A stretch of 64,000 nt of DNA from positions 15,596 through 79,595 of the forward strand of contig UQUO01000009.1 in assembly GCA_900544295.1 (NCBI GenBank). The letters are read 5' to 3'. Every line of letters begins with the position of its first letter. Position 1 is the first letter of the stretch. Below the pieces are notes generated by a model. The model was not told the origin of the DNA. It saw only the letters and a list, made by a program, of their open reading frames with translations, and did not search any database. This document shows positions 8,730 to 17,026 of this stretch, piece by piece. The DNA is from an uncultured Eubacteriales bacterium. GTDB taxonomy: Bacteria; Bacillota; Clostridia; Oscillospirales; Oscillospiraceae. Made by a program: the position numbers and the translations under genes.

Positions 8730-9284
8730 ATGCTTTCTATTTTACTCATAGGCGTCGGCCTGTCAATGGACGCCTTTGCCGTTTCGGTGACGAGCGGCCT
8801 GACGGTGAAGGGCTTCGGCCCGAAGCACGCGGCCCTGCTGGGCATATATTTCGGCGTCTTTCAGTTTCTGATGCCGCTCATCGGCTGCCTGCTGGGCAGC
8901 ACGGTGAGCTCCTTCGTGAGCGGCTACGCGCCATACATCAGCTTTTTCCTGCTGGCCTTTGTGGGCATAAAGATGCTGGTGGAGGCGATAAGGGGCGGGG
9001 AGGCCGCGGTATGTACGCAGCTGCGGCATACGCAGCTGCTCATGATGGCGATAGCGACGAGCCTGGACGCGCTGGCGGTGGGCGTATCCTTTGCCTTCAT
9101 GCCGGAGGTGTCGCTGCTTCCGTCCTGCCTGCTCATAGGCTGCACCACCTTTGTGCTCTGCTTTGCGGGCGGCATGGTCGGCGGGAAGATACCGGGCATA
9201 TCATGTAAGACCGCCGGCATCGCCGGCGGCGTGGTGCTCTGCGCCATAGGGATAAAGCTCCTCATCGAGGGGCTGGCGGGCTGA
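8730..9284 (+). CDS. mntP: Manganese efflux pump MntP
   Basis: A 184-residue, six-segment membrane protein that exports Mn(II). The duplicated family motif is visible as GVGLSMDAFAVSVTSG near the N-terminus and ATSLDALAVGVSFAF in the second half. In these motifs the intramembrane aspartates (SMDAF, SLDAL) are essential in the family. The in-frame ATG at 8730 is used; an upstream in-frame extension back to 8268 is antisense to tadA and is not part of the gene. It lies 14 bases before the PAP2 gene and probably shares its transcript. No yybP-ykoY manganese riboswitch is visible, since the start abuts tadA. Confidence 0.92.
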   Translation: MLSILLIGVGLSMDAFAVSVTSGLTVKGFGPKHAALLGIYFGVFQFLMPLIGCLLGSTVSSFVSGYAPYISFFLLAFVGIKMLVEAIRGGEAAVCTQLRHTQLLMMAIATSLDALAVGVSFAFMPEVSLLPSCLLIGCTTFVLCFAGGMVGGKIPGISCKTAGIAGGVVLCAIGIKLLIEGLAG

Positions 9285-9298
9285 GTTTGGAGGTTTTC

Positions 9299-10222
9299 AT
9301 GAGTTTTCTCTATCTGCTTGAGGGCATACGCTGCCCCTTTCTCGACCGGCTCTTCAGCCTCATAACCGAGCTGGGCGGCGAGACCCTGTACATGGCGGTG
9401 GCCATAGCCGTCTACTGGTGCGTGAGCAAGGGCCTGGGCTACTACATACTGACGACGGGCTTTGTCGGCACCATTGCGAACCAGTTTTTGAAGCTCTGCT
9501 TCCGCATACCTCGGCCCTGGGTGCTCGACCCGGACTTCAGCATCGTGGAATCCGCCCGGGCCGGCGCGACGGGTTACTCCTTCCCCAGCGGGCACACGCA
9601 GAACGCCTTTTCCTCCTTCGGCTGTCTCGGCATGTGGACGAAAGGCGGCTGGCGGGCGCTGTGCTTTGCCATTGTCGTTCTCATCGGCTTTTCGCGGATG
9701 TATCTGGGCGTACACACGCCGCTGGACGTGGGCGTGGCCTTTGTGCTGGGGCTTGTGCTGATGCTGGCGCTGTATCCGGTGTTCCGGGACATTGAGGCGC
9801 ACCCGGGGCGGATGTACGGCATCATAGGCGGAATGATAGCGCTGACGCTGGCGTATCTGTGCTACGTGGAGCTCTGGCCCTTCCCGTCGGACATAGATGC
9901 GGCGAACCTGGCCTCCGGCACAGAGAACGGCTACAAGCTGCTGGGCGCCTCGGCGGCGCTGCTGCTGTCCTACTGGCTGGACCGGCGGTACATCCGCTTC
10001 GATACGCGCGCGCCTCTGTGGGGCCAGGTTTTGAAGCTGGTGCTGGGCCTGGCGATAGTGGTAGGCATCCGCGTCGTGCTGAAGGCCCCGCTCTACGCTC
10101 TTCTCGGCGAAGGCGGCGTGGCGGACGCCGCGCGGTATTTCCTCGTCGTCCTCTTCGCCGCCGCCATCTGGCCCATGACCTTCCGCTTCTTCTCGAAAGC
10201 AGCCCGCGCGCAGCGCGTTTAA
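9299..10222 (+). CDS. PAP2-family membrane phosphatase
   Basis: A 307-residue integral membrane phosphatase acting on lipid phosphates such as undecaprenyl pyrophosphate or phosphatidic acid. All three catalytic blocks are present: K64 in KLCFRIPRP, the PSGH block at residues 96-99 (YSFPSGHTQNAF), and SRMYLGVHTPLD with Arg133, nucleophile His139 and Asp143. Further hydrophobic segments fill the C-terminal half. TTTGGAGG sits just before the ATG at 9299; the upstream in-frame ATG at 9287 lies across that site and is rejected. It is probably co-transcribed with mntP. The large hairpin at 10221-10268 starts inside its stop codon. Confidence 0.88.
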   Translation: MSFLYLLEGIRCPFLDRLFSLITELGGETLYMAVAIAVYWCVSKGLGYYILTTGFVGTIANQFLKLCFRIPRPWVLDPDFSIVESARAGATGYSFPSGHTQNAFSSFGCLGMWTKGGWRALCFAIVVLIGFSRMYLGVHTPLDVGVAFVLGLVLMLALYPVFRDIEAHPGRMYGIIGGMIALTLAYLCYVELWPFPSDIDAANLASGTENGYKLLGASAALLLSYWLDRRYIRFDTRAPLWGQVLKLVLGLAIVVGIRVVLKAPLYALLGEGGVADAARYFLVVLFAAAIWPMTFRFFSKAARAQRV

Positions 10223-10268
10223 AGTTTTTTGCCCCGCTTTTTTGTAAAAAAGCGGGGCAAAAAACTTT
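10221..10268. terminator. Long perfect inverted repeat (terminator / dispersed repeat copy A)
   Basis: A 23-bp arm (AAAGTTTTTTGCCCCGC plus six T) pairs perfectly with its complement across a 2-base GT loop. It separates the convergent PAP2 and putP genes, and T-runs on both strands suit a bidirectional terminator. The same left arm recurs at 28906-28928. Confidence 0.8.
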
Positions 10269-10282
10269 TAAGCGTTTTATCC

Positions 10283-11734
10283 TTAGTCTTTCATGGCTAC
10301 GGCGGTGTCGTAGAGGGCTTCTACCTCCTTGCTCGGGGACTTGCCCGCGGAGGTGGCTATGACTGCGGCGAGCAGACCCGCAAAGAAGCCCGGGATTATC
10401 TCGTACACGCCCGTACCCTTCAGGAAGACCAGCCACAGGACGTCCACCAGCGCGCCGACCACGATGCCCGCCACCGCGCCGCCGAAGGTGAAGCGCCGCC
10501 AGAACAGCGACAGCAGAATGACCGGGCCAAAGGCCGCGCCGAACACGCCCCAGGCGTTCTCCACAAGGCCCATTATCGTGCCGCTGTTCGGGTTCGCCGC
10601 AATGAGCAGAGCGATGACCGAAATGATGACCACCACTATGCGCCCCGCCCAGAGCATCTCCTTGTCACTCGCGTTCTTGCGGAACACCGGCTTATACACG
10701 TCGCTGGCAAAAGCCGAGGCCGAGGCCAGCAGCTGGGAGTCGCAGGTGCTCATCGCCGCCGCCAGTATGGCCGACAGCAGCAGACCGCTCACCAGCGCCG
10801 GGAAGATCGTGCGCACCATCGTGATGAACACCACCGACGAGTCCTCGATCTCGCCCAGGAACATCCGCCCGATAAGGCCCGAGCCCACCGAGAAGATGAG
10901 GATGATGAAGGTCCAGCTGATGCCTATAACGCTCGACTTGCGCAGGTCCTTGTTGGAGCGTATGGACATGAACCTTATTATAATGTGCGGCATGCCGAAG
11001 TAGCCCAGGCCCCAGCCGAGGCCGGAAACAATGTCGCTCCAGCTTGTGAAGGCGTCCCAGTACCCCTCTACCGCCGGGGCCGCCCCGGCAACCGCGCCGC
11101 CGTTTTTCACCAGCGCCAGGGCAAAGATGGGCGCAATGAGCAGCGCCGCCAGCATCAGCAGGCCCTGGAAAAAGTCCGTCCAGCACACCGCGTTGAAGCC
11201 GCCCAGGAAGGTGTAGGCGATGATGATGAACGCAGCTATGTACATCGCCACCGTAGCGTCTATGCCTATGACCGTGCTGAACAGCGTGCCGCAGGCCTTG
11301 ATGCTTGAGGCAGCATATATCGTGTAGGCCACGAGGAAGATGACCGCGCAGATTATCTGCAAAAACTTGCTCTTCGACAGGAAGCGGTTCGTCAGGTACT
11401 GCGGTATCGTGATCGAGTCCTTCGCCGCTATCGAGAACTTCCTCAGCCTCGGCGCTTCAAATATCCACGAGAGCGCGTAGCCTATCGCAAGACCCACCGC
11501 GATCCATATCTGCCCCATGCCCAGCGCGTACACCGACGCCGGCAGGCCCATGAGCACCCAGGCGCTCATGTCCGAGGCGCCCGCCGAGAGCGCAGACACC
11601 CACGGCCCCATCTGACGGCCGCCCAGGAAGTAGTCCTTCTCGTCGTTGCCCTTGCTCTTGACAAAAAAGTAGATGCCTATGCCTACCATGAACACAAAGT
11701 AGATGACAAACACTATAAGCTCGGTCAAATTCAT
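10283..11734 (-). CDS. putP: Sodium/proline symporter of the SSS family (PutP-like)
   Basis: A 483-residue, ~13-segment membrane symporter. Typical PutP features are DEKDYFLGGRQMGPWVSALS, GASDMSAWVLMGLP, and FIIIAYTFLGGFNAVCWTDFFQG (sodium and substrate path). ILAAAMSTCDSQLLASASAF is the TM8 sodium site. The ATG at 11732-11734 is preferred because GGGG lies upstream of it; an in-frame ATG 18 bases further upstream has no ribosome site. The gene is divergent from the LysR regulator, which may control it. Proline is the usual substrate, but pantothenate- or other solute-specific relatives exist, so the substrate is inferred. Confidence 0.85.
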   Translation of the reverse strand: MNLTELIVFVIYFVFMVGIGIYFFVKSKGNDEKDYFLGGRQMGPWVSALSAGASDMSAWVLMGLPASVYALGMGQIWIAVGLAIGYALSWIFEAPRLRKFSIAAKDSITIPQYLTNRFLSKSKFLQIICAVIFLVAYTIYAASSIKACGTLFSTVIGIDATVAMYIAAFIIIAYTFLGGFNAVCWTDFFQGLLMLAALLIAPIFALALVKNGGAVAGAAPAVEGYWDAFTSWSDIVSGLGWGLGYFGMPHIIIRFMSIRSNKDLRKSSVIGISWTFIILIFSVGSGLIGRMFLGEIEDSSVVFITMVRTIFPALVSGLLLSAILAAAMSTCDSQLLASASAFASDVYKPVFRKNASDKEMLWAGRIVVVIISVIALLIAANPNSGTIMGLVENAWGVFGAAFGPVILLSLFWRRFTFGGAVAGIVVGALVDVLWLVFLKGTGVYEIIPGFFAGLLAAVIATSAGKSPSKEVEALYDTAVAMKD

Positions 11735-11928
11735 TCCGTCTACCCCACACATGAAAAATTTTTATACATTCCATTACCTTTACAAATGGATGCTTTTGAA
11801 TTATAATCTTAGCCGCGGCAAATGGCAAGAGGCGGGCCCCCGTTTTTGGGGCTCCGGAGAGCTTTTTTGCGGGCTTGCATCAAATTTATTGATTTGCTTC
11901 ATCTTTGCATGAAAGGAATTCATGTAAT

Positions 11929-12828
11929 ATGCCAGTGAACAAATATGAGGCCTTTTTGAAGGCGGCGGAGCTGGGGAGTCTGACGCGCGCGGCGGCGGAG
12001 CTGGGGGTGACGCAGTCTGCGGTCTCGCACATGATAGGGGCGCTGGAGGAGGAGCTGGGCTTCTCCTTATTAAAAAGGGGCCGCGGCGGGGCGCGGGCGA
12101 CGGCGGAGGGCGAGCGCGTGCTGCCCGCCATCCGCGGCATGCTGAACTCACGCGAGCAGCTGGAGCAGACGGCGGCCGCCATCCGCGGCCTAGACTGCGG
12201 CACGGTGAGGATAGGCACCTTCACCAGCGTCGCCGTCCACTGGCTGCCGGGGATGATAAAGCGTTTCCAGTCCGAGTATCCGAAGGTGGAGCTGAAGCTC
12301 ATGAACGGTGACTACCACGACGTGGAGCAGTGGCTGTCAGAGGGGAGCGTGGATCTGGGCTTCATCGCGCTGCCGACGCGGCTGAAGGGGCGGATCACGG
12401 CGCTGCTGGAGGACAGGCTGCTGGCCGTCGTACCGGTGGACCACCGGCTGGCCTCCCTGCCGCGCTTCCCTATAAAGGAAGTCGAAAACGAGCCCTTCAT
12501 AAGCCTCCTGGAGACGAGCGACCACGACGCGCGCCGAGCGCTTGAAGCCGCGGGCGTAAAACCCAATATACGGTATACGACAAAGGACGACTACGCAATA
12601 ATTGCGATGGTCGAGCAGGGTCTGGGCGTGAGCATCATGCCGGAGCTGCTGCTCTCGGGCCGCAGCGACAACGTGCGTATCATGGAGCTGACCCCGCCCG
12701 CGAGCCGGACCATCGGGCTCTGTCTCCCGGACGCGGACAGGGCCGGTCCCGCCACGCTCCGCTTCGCCGACTGCGTCTCCGACTGGGTCCGCGAGCACTA
12801 TTCCCGGTTACAGAACACCTTGTCGTGA
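11929..12828 (+). CDS. LysR-family transcriptional regulator
   Basis: A 299-residue regulator. The N-terminal winged helix is MPVNKYEAFLKAAELGSLTR followed by AAAELGVTQSAVSHMIGALE and EELGFSLLKRGRGGARATAEG. The C-terminal two thirds is a periplasmic-binding-fold effector domain (VRIGTFTSVAVHWLPGMIK ... GLGVSIMPELLL). The ATG at 11929 is chosen; GAAAGGAATT lies about 13 bases upstream, a slightly long spacing. It stands between a divergent putP and the downstream TAXI-TRAP genes, so either could be its target. The effector is unknown. Confidence 0.92.
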   Translation: MPVNKYEAFLKAAELGSLTRAAAELGVTQSAVSHMIGALEEELGFSLLKRGRGGARATAEGERVLPAIRGMLNSREQLEQTAAAIRGLDCGTVRIGTFTSVAVHWLPGMIKRFQSEYPKVELKLMNGDYHDVEQWLSEGSVDLGFIALPTRLKGRITALLEDRLLAVVPVDHRLASLPRFPIKEVENEPFISLLETSDHDARRALEAAGVKPNIRYTTKDDYAIIAMVEQGLGVSIMPELLLSGRSDNVRIMELTPPASRTIGLCLPDADRAGPATLRFADCVSDWVREHYSRLQNTLS

Positions 12829-12881
12829 ATTAGCGTATGAAATATTTTGCAATCTCTGACCCAATAAATTCATTTTAAGGC

Positions 12882-12910
12882 TTGAAATGTGCCGGGCTAT
12901 AGCGTATACT
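12882..12910 (+). promoter_or_regulatory. Promoter of the TAXI-TRAP operon
   Basis: TTGAAA - 17 bases - TATACT, 64 bases before the solute-binding protein start codon and after the LysR gene. Confidence 0.7.
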
Positions 12911-12973
12911 TAGTTTGTCTTGAAATTTGGCACTTTGCAAAATGCAATTTATTTGTCAAAGGGAGGAACACAA

Positions 12974-13996
12974 ATGAAAAAGAGAATAGCTGCGCTGGTA
13001 CTGTGCCTGGCACTGGTATTTGCGCTCGCCGCCTGCGGAGAGGCCGCCCCCGCGACCGAGAGTGCAGCCCCGACGGAGAGCGCCGCGCCCGTCGCCCCGG
13101 CGGACGTGCCCGACCTGGAGGTCTCCGCCAACCTCGACTTCGGCACCGGCAGCTCCACCGGCACCTACTACGGCTTCGGCGGCGCCTTCGGCACCTACAT
13201 CTCCAACAACACCGGAGTGACCATCACCGCCGTCACCACCGCCGGCTCTCAGGCCAACATCGAGATGGTCGACGCGGGCGAGTATGACCTCGGCTTCGTG
13301 CAGTCCGACGTCATGAGCTACGCCTACAGCGGCACCAACCTCTTCACCGAGCCCGTGACCGGCTTCACCACCCTCGCGGCCCTCTACATGGAGCAGGTGC
13401 AGATCGTCACCCTCGACCCCGAGATAAAGACCGTCGGCGACCTGGCCGGCAAGACCGTCTCCATCGGCGCCGTCGGCTCCGGCGTGTACTTCAACGCCAT
13501 CGACGTGCTCGGCGCCTATGACCTCACCGAGGACGACATCAGCCCCGTCTACCAGAACTTCGACGACAGCGTCGAGAGCCTGCAGGACGGCCGCATCGAC
13601 GCCGCCTTCATCGTCGCCGGCGCCCCCACCACCAGCATCGTGCAGCTGGCCACCACCCAGGACGTCCACCTCGTCAGCCTCGACCAGGAGCACATCGACA
13701 AGCTCATCGAGGTCAGCCCCTACTACAGCGCCTACACCATCGGCGCCGACGTCTACGGCACCGCTGAGGACTGCACCACCGTCGCCATCAGCGCCGTGCT
13801 GATCGGCCGCGCGGACCTCGACCCCGACGTGGCCTACACCATCGTCTACACGCTCTTCCAGAACGCGGACAAGATCAGCCACGCCAAGGCTGCCGAGCTG
13901 AGCCGTGAGTTCGGCGCCTCCGTCACGGACGTCCCCTACAACGAGGGCGCCGCCCGCTACTTCGAGGAGCAGGGCTTCACCGTTCCGACGGCCTGA
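12974..13996 (+). CDS. TAXI-family TRAP transporter solute-binding lipoprotein
   Basis: A 340-residue extracytoplasmic receptor. A lipoprotein signal peptide ends in LALAAC with the lipidated residue Cys21, followed by an Ala/Pro/Glu-rich linker. The mature part has the TAXI signature region LDFGTGSSTGTYYGFGGAFG with ITAVTTAGSQANIEMV and EYDLGFVQSDVMSYAY. Translation starts at the ATG at 12974 after AAAGGGAGGA; an in-frame TTG at 12920 is upstream of any ribosome site. It feeds the fused permease encoded 74 bases downstream. TAXI receptors are associated with glutamate, 2-oxoglutarate or related acids, but the ligand here is unknown. Confidence 0.92.
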   Translation: MKKRIAALVLCLALVFALAACGEAAPATESAAPTESAAPVAPADVPDLEVSANLDFGTGSSTGTYYGFGGAFGTYISNNTGVTITAVTTAGSQANIEMVDAGEYDLGFVQSDVMSYAYSGTNLFTEPVTGFTTLAALYMEQVQIVTLDPEIKTVGDLAGKTVSIGAVGSGVYFNAIDVLGAYDLTEDDISPVYQNFDDSVESLQDGRIDAAFIVAGAPTTSIVQLATTQDVHLVSLDQEHIDKLIEVSPYYSAYTIGADVYGTAEDCTTVAISAVLIGRADLDPDVAYTIVYTLFQNADKISHAKAAELSREFGASVTDVPYNEGAARYFEEQGFTVPTA

Positions 13997-14070
13997 GCTC
14001 GCACTTTTGAACTCGCGTCAGTACGCGGCGCCCAGCCAGGGCGCCGCGGCTTTCGCAAGGGAGGTATACA

Positions 14071-16125
14071 ATGTCTGAGAAGAAAAAGAAAACAGACGGC
14101 CTGTTCGACAGCCGGATAGTCGACTCCGACGTCAGCGAGCAGCCGCACTACGAGCATCCGCACGTCAAAGGCTTTGACGGGGCGTCCTTCGAGCCGGAGG
14201 AGGACCAGTCCGCCGACGTGGGCACGATGGAGGACGTCGAGGCCATCATGCGCAAGTACGACCGCGAGTCGAACACGCGCATCTGGCAGGGCACTCCCAA
14301 GCTCATCGTCGATATCCTCATGGCGCTCTTCTCGGCCTACTGCATCTACTCCACGCTTACCACCAGGGCCGCCATCGAGATACGCCTCACCGCCTTCATG
14401 GGCTGCATCATGATCCTCGGCTTCCTGACCTACCCGGCCAGCAAGAAGCACGTCAAGGTCAACTCCCTGCCGTGGTACGACATCGTGCTCATGATCCTGG
14501 GCGCGGCGGCGTTCTTCTACTACAGCTTCTCCTACAACGACCTGAGCCGCGTGCTCACGAGCCCCATCCGCATGACGATGACCTACAACATCATCGGCAT
14601 AGTCGGTGTGCTCGTGCTCGCGGAGCTCTGCCGCCGCTGCGTGGGCCTGCCCATACTCTTCGTGGCGGGCGCGCTGCTCATATACACCTTTGCGAGCGGC
14701 CAGAGCCTCAACGCCGTCATCCACAGCCTCTTCTACTCCACGCAGGGCATCCTCTCCACGCCTGTCAACGTCTGCGCCAAGTTCATCGTGGTGTTCATAA
14801 TCTTCGGCGCCTTCCTTGAGCGCACGGGCATAGCGAACTTCTTCATAGACCTGGCCAACTCCGTGGCGGGCTCCGCCTCCGGCGGCCCGGCCAAGGTCGC
14901 GGTCGTGGCAAGCGCGCTGGAGGGCATGGTGTCCGGCAGCTCGGTCGCCAACACCGTCGGCTCCGGCTCCATCACGATACCCCTGATGAAAAAGACCGGC
15001 TACCGCGCCGAATTCGCCGGCGCAGTCGAGGCCGCAGCCTCCACCGGCGGCCAGATCATGCCGCCCATCATGGGCGCCGCCGCCTTCCTGATGACCGAGT
15101 ACGTCAACGAGCCCTACGGCCAGATCGCCGTGCGCGCCATACTGCCCGCGGTGCTCTACTTCCTCGGCATCTTCATCGCGGTCCACCTCGAGGCCAAGAA
15201 GTTCGGCCTGCGCGGCATCCCCCGCAGCGAGCTGCCGAAGTTCTCCCAGCTCATCCGCAAGATATATCTTCTTGCCCCGCTGGTGATACTCATCTACCTC
15301 GTCACCTCAAACTCGAACACCATCCAGGTCAGCGCCTCCATCGCCATCATCGTGGCGGTAGTGGCCAGCCTGTTCGACAAGGACAACCGCATAACGCCCA
15401 AGCGCTTTTTCGAGGCGCTGGCGGCCGGCGCCAGGGGCACCATCACGGTCGCCGTGGCCTGCGGCATCGCGGGCGTCATCGCCGGCTGTATCACGGTCAC
15501 CGGCCTGGGCAGCAAGCTGATAAGCGGCGTCATCGCCCTCTCCGGCGGCAACGTGATGATCGGCCTGGTGCTGACGATGATCTGCTGCATCATTCTCGGC
15601 ATGGGCGTGCCGACCACGGCCAACTACTGCATCATGGCGACGACCTGCGCCCCCATACTCCAGGAGCTGGGCGTGGACCTCATCGCGGCGCACTTCTTTG
15701 TGTTCTACTTCGGCATCGTGGCGGACATCACGCCGCCGGTCGCGCTCGCGGCCTACGCCGGCAGCGCCATCGCCAAGAGCAACCCGATGAAGACGGGCGT
15801 GCAGGCCACGAAGCTGGCCATAGGCGCGTTCATAGTGCCGTACGTGTTCGCGCTGAACCCGTCGATGCTGTTCATAAACGCGAGCGTGGGCGACATAGTG
15901 CTCATCTGCGCCACGGCGGTGCTGGGCATGTTCGGCGTAGCTGCGGCGATGAACGGCTATCTGTTCAAGAAGATCCAGTGGTATATGCGCATCGCCTTCA
16001 TGGTGAGCGGCCTGTTGCTGCTGGTCCCCGGCCTGGTGACGGACATCGCCGGCCTGGTGCTGCTCGCAGCCCTCACGGCCTACCAGTACTTCAGCGCCCG
16101 CGGCAGCATAGCCCGCGCGGCCTGA
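14071..16125 (+). CDS. TRAP transporter permease, 4TM/12TM fusion
   Basis: A 684-residue membrane protein fusing the small (DctQ-like) and large (DctM-like) TRAP subunits, as is usual with TAXI receptors. An ~70-residue hydrophilic N-terminus precedes the membrane part. Large-subunit landmarks are ANSVAGSASGGPAKVAVVAS, ALEGMVSGSSVANTVGSGS and TIPLMKKTGYRAEFAGAVEA. GQIMPPIMGAAAFLM and ILGMGVPTTANYCIM follow, then FGIVADITPPVALAAYAG. Transport is driven by a sodium or proton gradient. GGGAGGTATACA lies before the ATG. The operon ends at the hairpin 16137-16169. Confidence 0.93.
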   Translation: MSEKKKKTDGLFDSRIVDSDVSEQPHYEHPHVKGFDGASFEPEEDQSADVGTMEDVEAIMRKYDRESNTRIWQGTPKLIVDILMALFSAYCIYSTLTTRAAIEIRLTAFMGCIMILGFLTYPASKKHVKVNSLPWYDIVLMILGAAAFFYYSFSYNDLSRVLTSPIRMTMTYNIIGIVGVLVLAELCRRCVGLPILFVAGALLIYTFASGQSLNAVIHSLFYSTQGILSTPVNVCAKFIVVFIIFGAFLERTGIANFFIDLANSVAGSASGGPAKVAVVASALEGMVSGSSVANTVGSGSITIPLMKKTGYRAEFAGAVEAAASTGGQIMPPIMGAAAFLMTEYVNEPYGQIAVRAILPAVLYFLGIFIAVHLEAKKFGLRGIPRSELPKFSQLIRKIYLLAPLVILIYLVTSNSNTIQVSASIAIIVAVVASLFDKDNRITPKRFFEALAAGARGTITVAVACGIAGVIAGCITVTGLGSKLISGVIALSGGNVMIGLVLTMICCIILGMGVPTTANYCIMATTCAPILQELGVDLIAAHFFVFYFGIVADITPPVALAAYAGSAIAKSNPMKTGVQATKLAIGAFIVPYVFALNPSMLFINASVGDIVLICATAVLGMFGVAAAMNGYLFKKIQWYMRIAFMVSGLLLLVPGLVTDIAGLVLLAALTAYQYFSARGSIARAA

Positions 16126-16136
16126 GCGAAAACAGC

Positions 16137-16169
16137 AAAAACTCCCCGCCCGAGGGCGGGGAGTTTTTT
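16137..16169. terminator. Bidirectional terminator between the TRAP operon and ispE
   Basis: ACTCCCCGCCC / GGGCGGGGAGT stem with a 2-base loop, A-run before and T-run after, between convergent genes. Confidence 0.85.
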
Positions 16170-17026
16170 CATGCCGTGCGCGTGAGGAACACCTCGCGGC
16201 AGAGCTCACGTGCCGCCGCGGCGGCGGCCGAGGCGCGCTCCTCATCCGCAAAGAGCCCGTAGACCGCGGAGCCCGAGCCGCTCATGACGGCGCCGAGCGC
16301 GCCGTTTTCCAGCAGCAGGCGCTTTATCTCGCCCACGGCCTGGGCGCAGCGGCGGTCCAGGGCGTCCTCGAAGACGTTGTACATCCTCCTCGCGACGCCC
16401 GCAAGGTCCCCCGCGCGCAGGGCGGCGACAAGACCGTCCGTATCCGGGCGGCAGCGGGTGCGCAGGGCGTCCAGCCGGGTGAAGAGCTCCGGCGTGGAGC
16501 AGGTGAAGTGCGGCATGCAGATGACGGCGGGGGTCTCCGGCAGGGGCGGCAGGGCTTCGAGGACCTCTCCGCGGCCCCCGGCCAGCGCCGTGCCGCCCAG
16601 GAGGCAGAAGGGCACGTCCGAGCCCGCGCGCAGCGCCGCGGCAAAGAGCGCATCCTCCCCCAGCGGGGCGCCCGTCAGATCATTCAGCGTACGGATGACC
16701 GCCGCGGCGTCCGAGGAGCCGCCGCCCAGGCCCGCACAGACAGGTATCTGCTTGGTTATACGTATATAGGCCCCGGAATCCAGCCCTGCGGCCTCGAAGA
16801 AGGCCTTTGCCGCCTTGACAGCTATGTTTCTCTCGTCCGTGGGGATGTAGCTCCGGTTCGTCTCCGCGCGGAAGAAGCCCGGCTCCCGCAGCTCCACGTA
16901 TACCTCGTCCGCGAGCTGCGCGGCCTGCATGACCATTTTGAGCTCGTGAAAGCCGTCCGTGCGCCTGCCCAGCACGTCGAGCGAGAGGTTCAGCTTCGCC
17001 CTCGCGGGCACCGTGAGGCCGCTCAC
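16169..17026 (-). CDS. ispE: 4-diphosphocytidyl-2-C-methyl-D-erythritol kinase IspE
   Basis: A 285-residue GHMP kinase of the MEP isoprenoid pathway that phosphorylates CDP-ME at the 2-hydroxyl with ATP. The N-terminus VPARAKLNLSLDVLGRRTDG carries the substrate-site Lys/Asn, followed by FHELKMVMQ. The GHMP glycine-rich loop is QIPVCAGLGGGSSDAAAV, and the C-terminal motif is GAVMSGSGSAVYGLF. Length matches the family. The GTG start (17024-17026) overlaps the stop of the upstream gene as GTGA and has no clear ribosome site of its own, so it is probably translated by coupling. Confidence 0.94.
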   Translation of the reverse strand: MSGLTVPARAKLNLSLDVLGRRTDGFHELKMVMQAAQLADEVYVELREPGFFRAETNRSYIPTDERNIAVKAAKAFFEAAGLDSGAYIRITKQIPVCAGLGGGSSDAAAVIRTLNDLTGAPLGEDALFAAALRAGSDVPFCLLGGTALAGGRGEVLEALPPLPETPAVICMPHFTCSTPELFTRLDALRTRCRPDTDGLVAALRAGDLAGVARRMYNVFEDALDRRCAQAVGEIKRLLLENGALGAVMSGSGSAVYGLFADEERASAAAAAARELCREVFLTRTA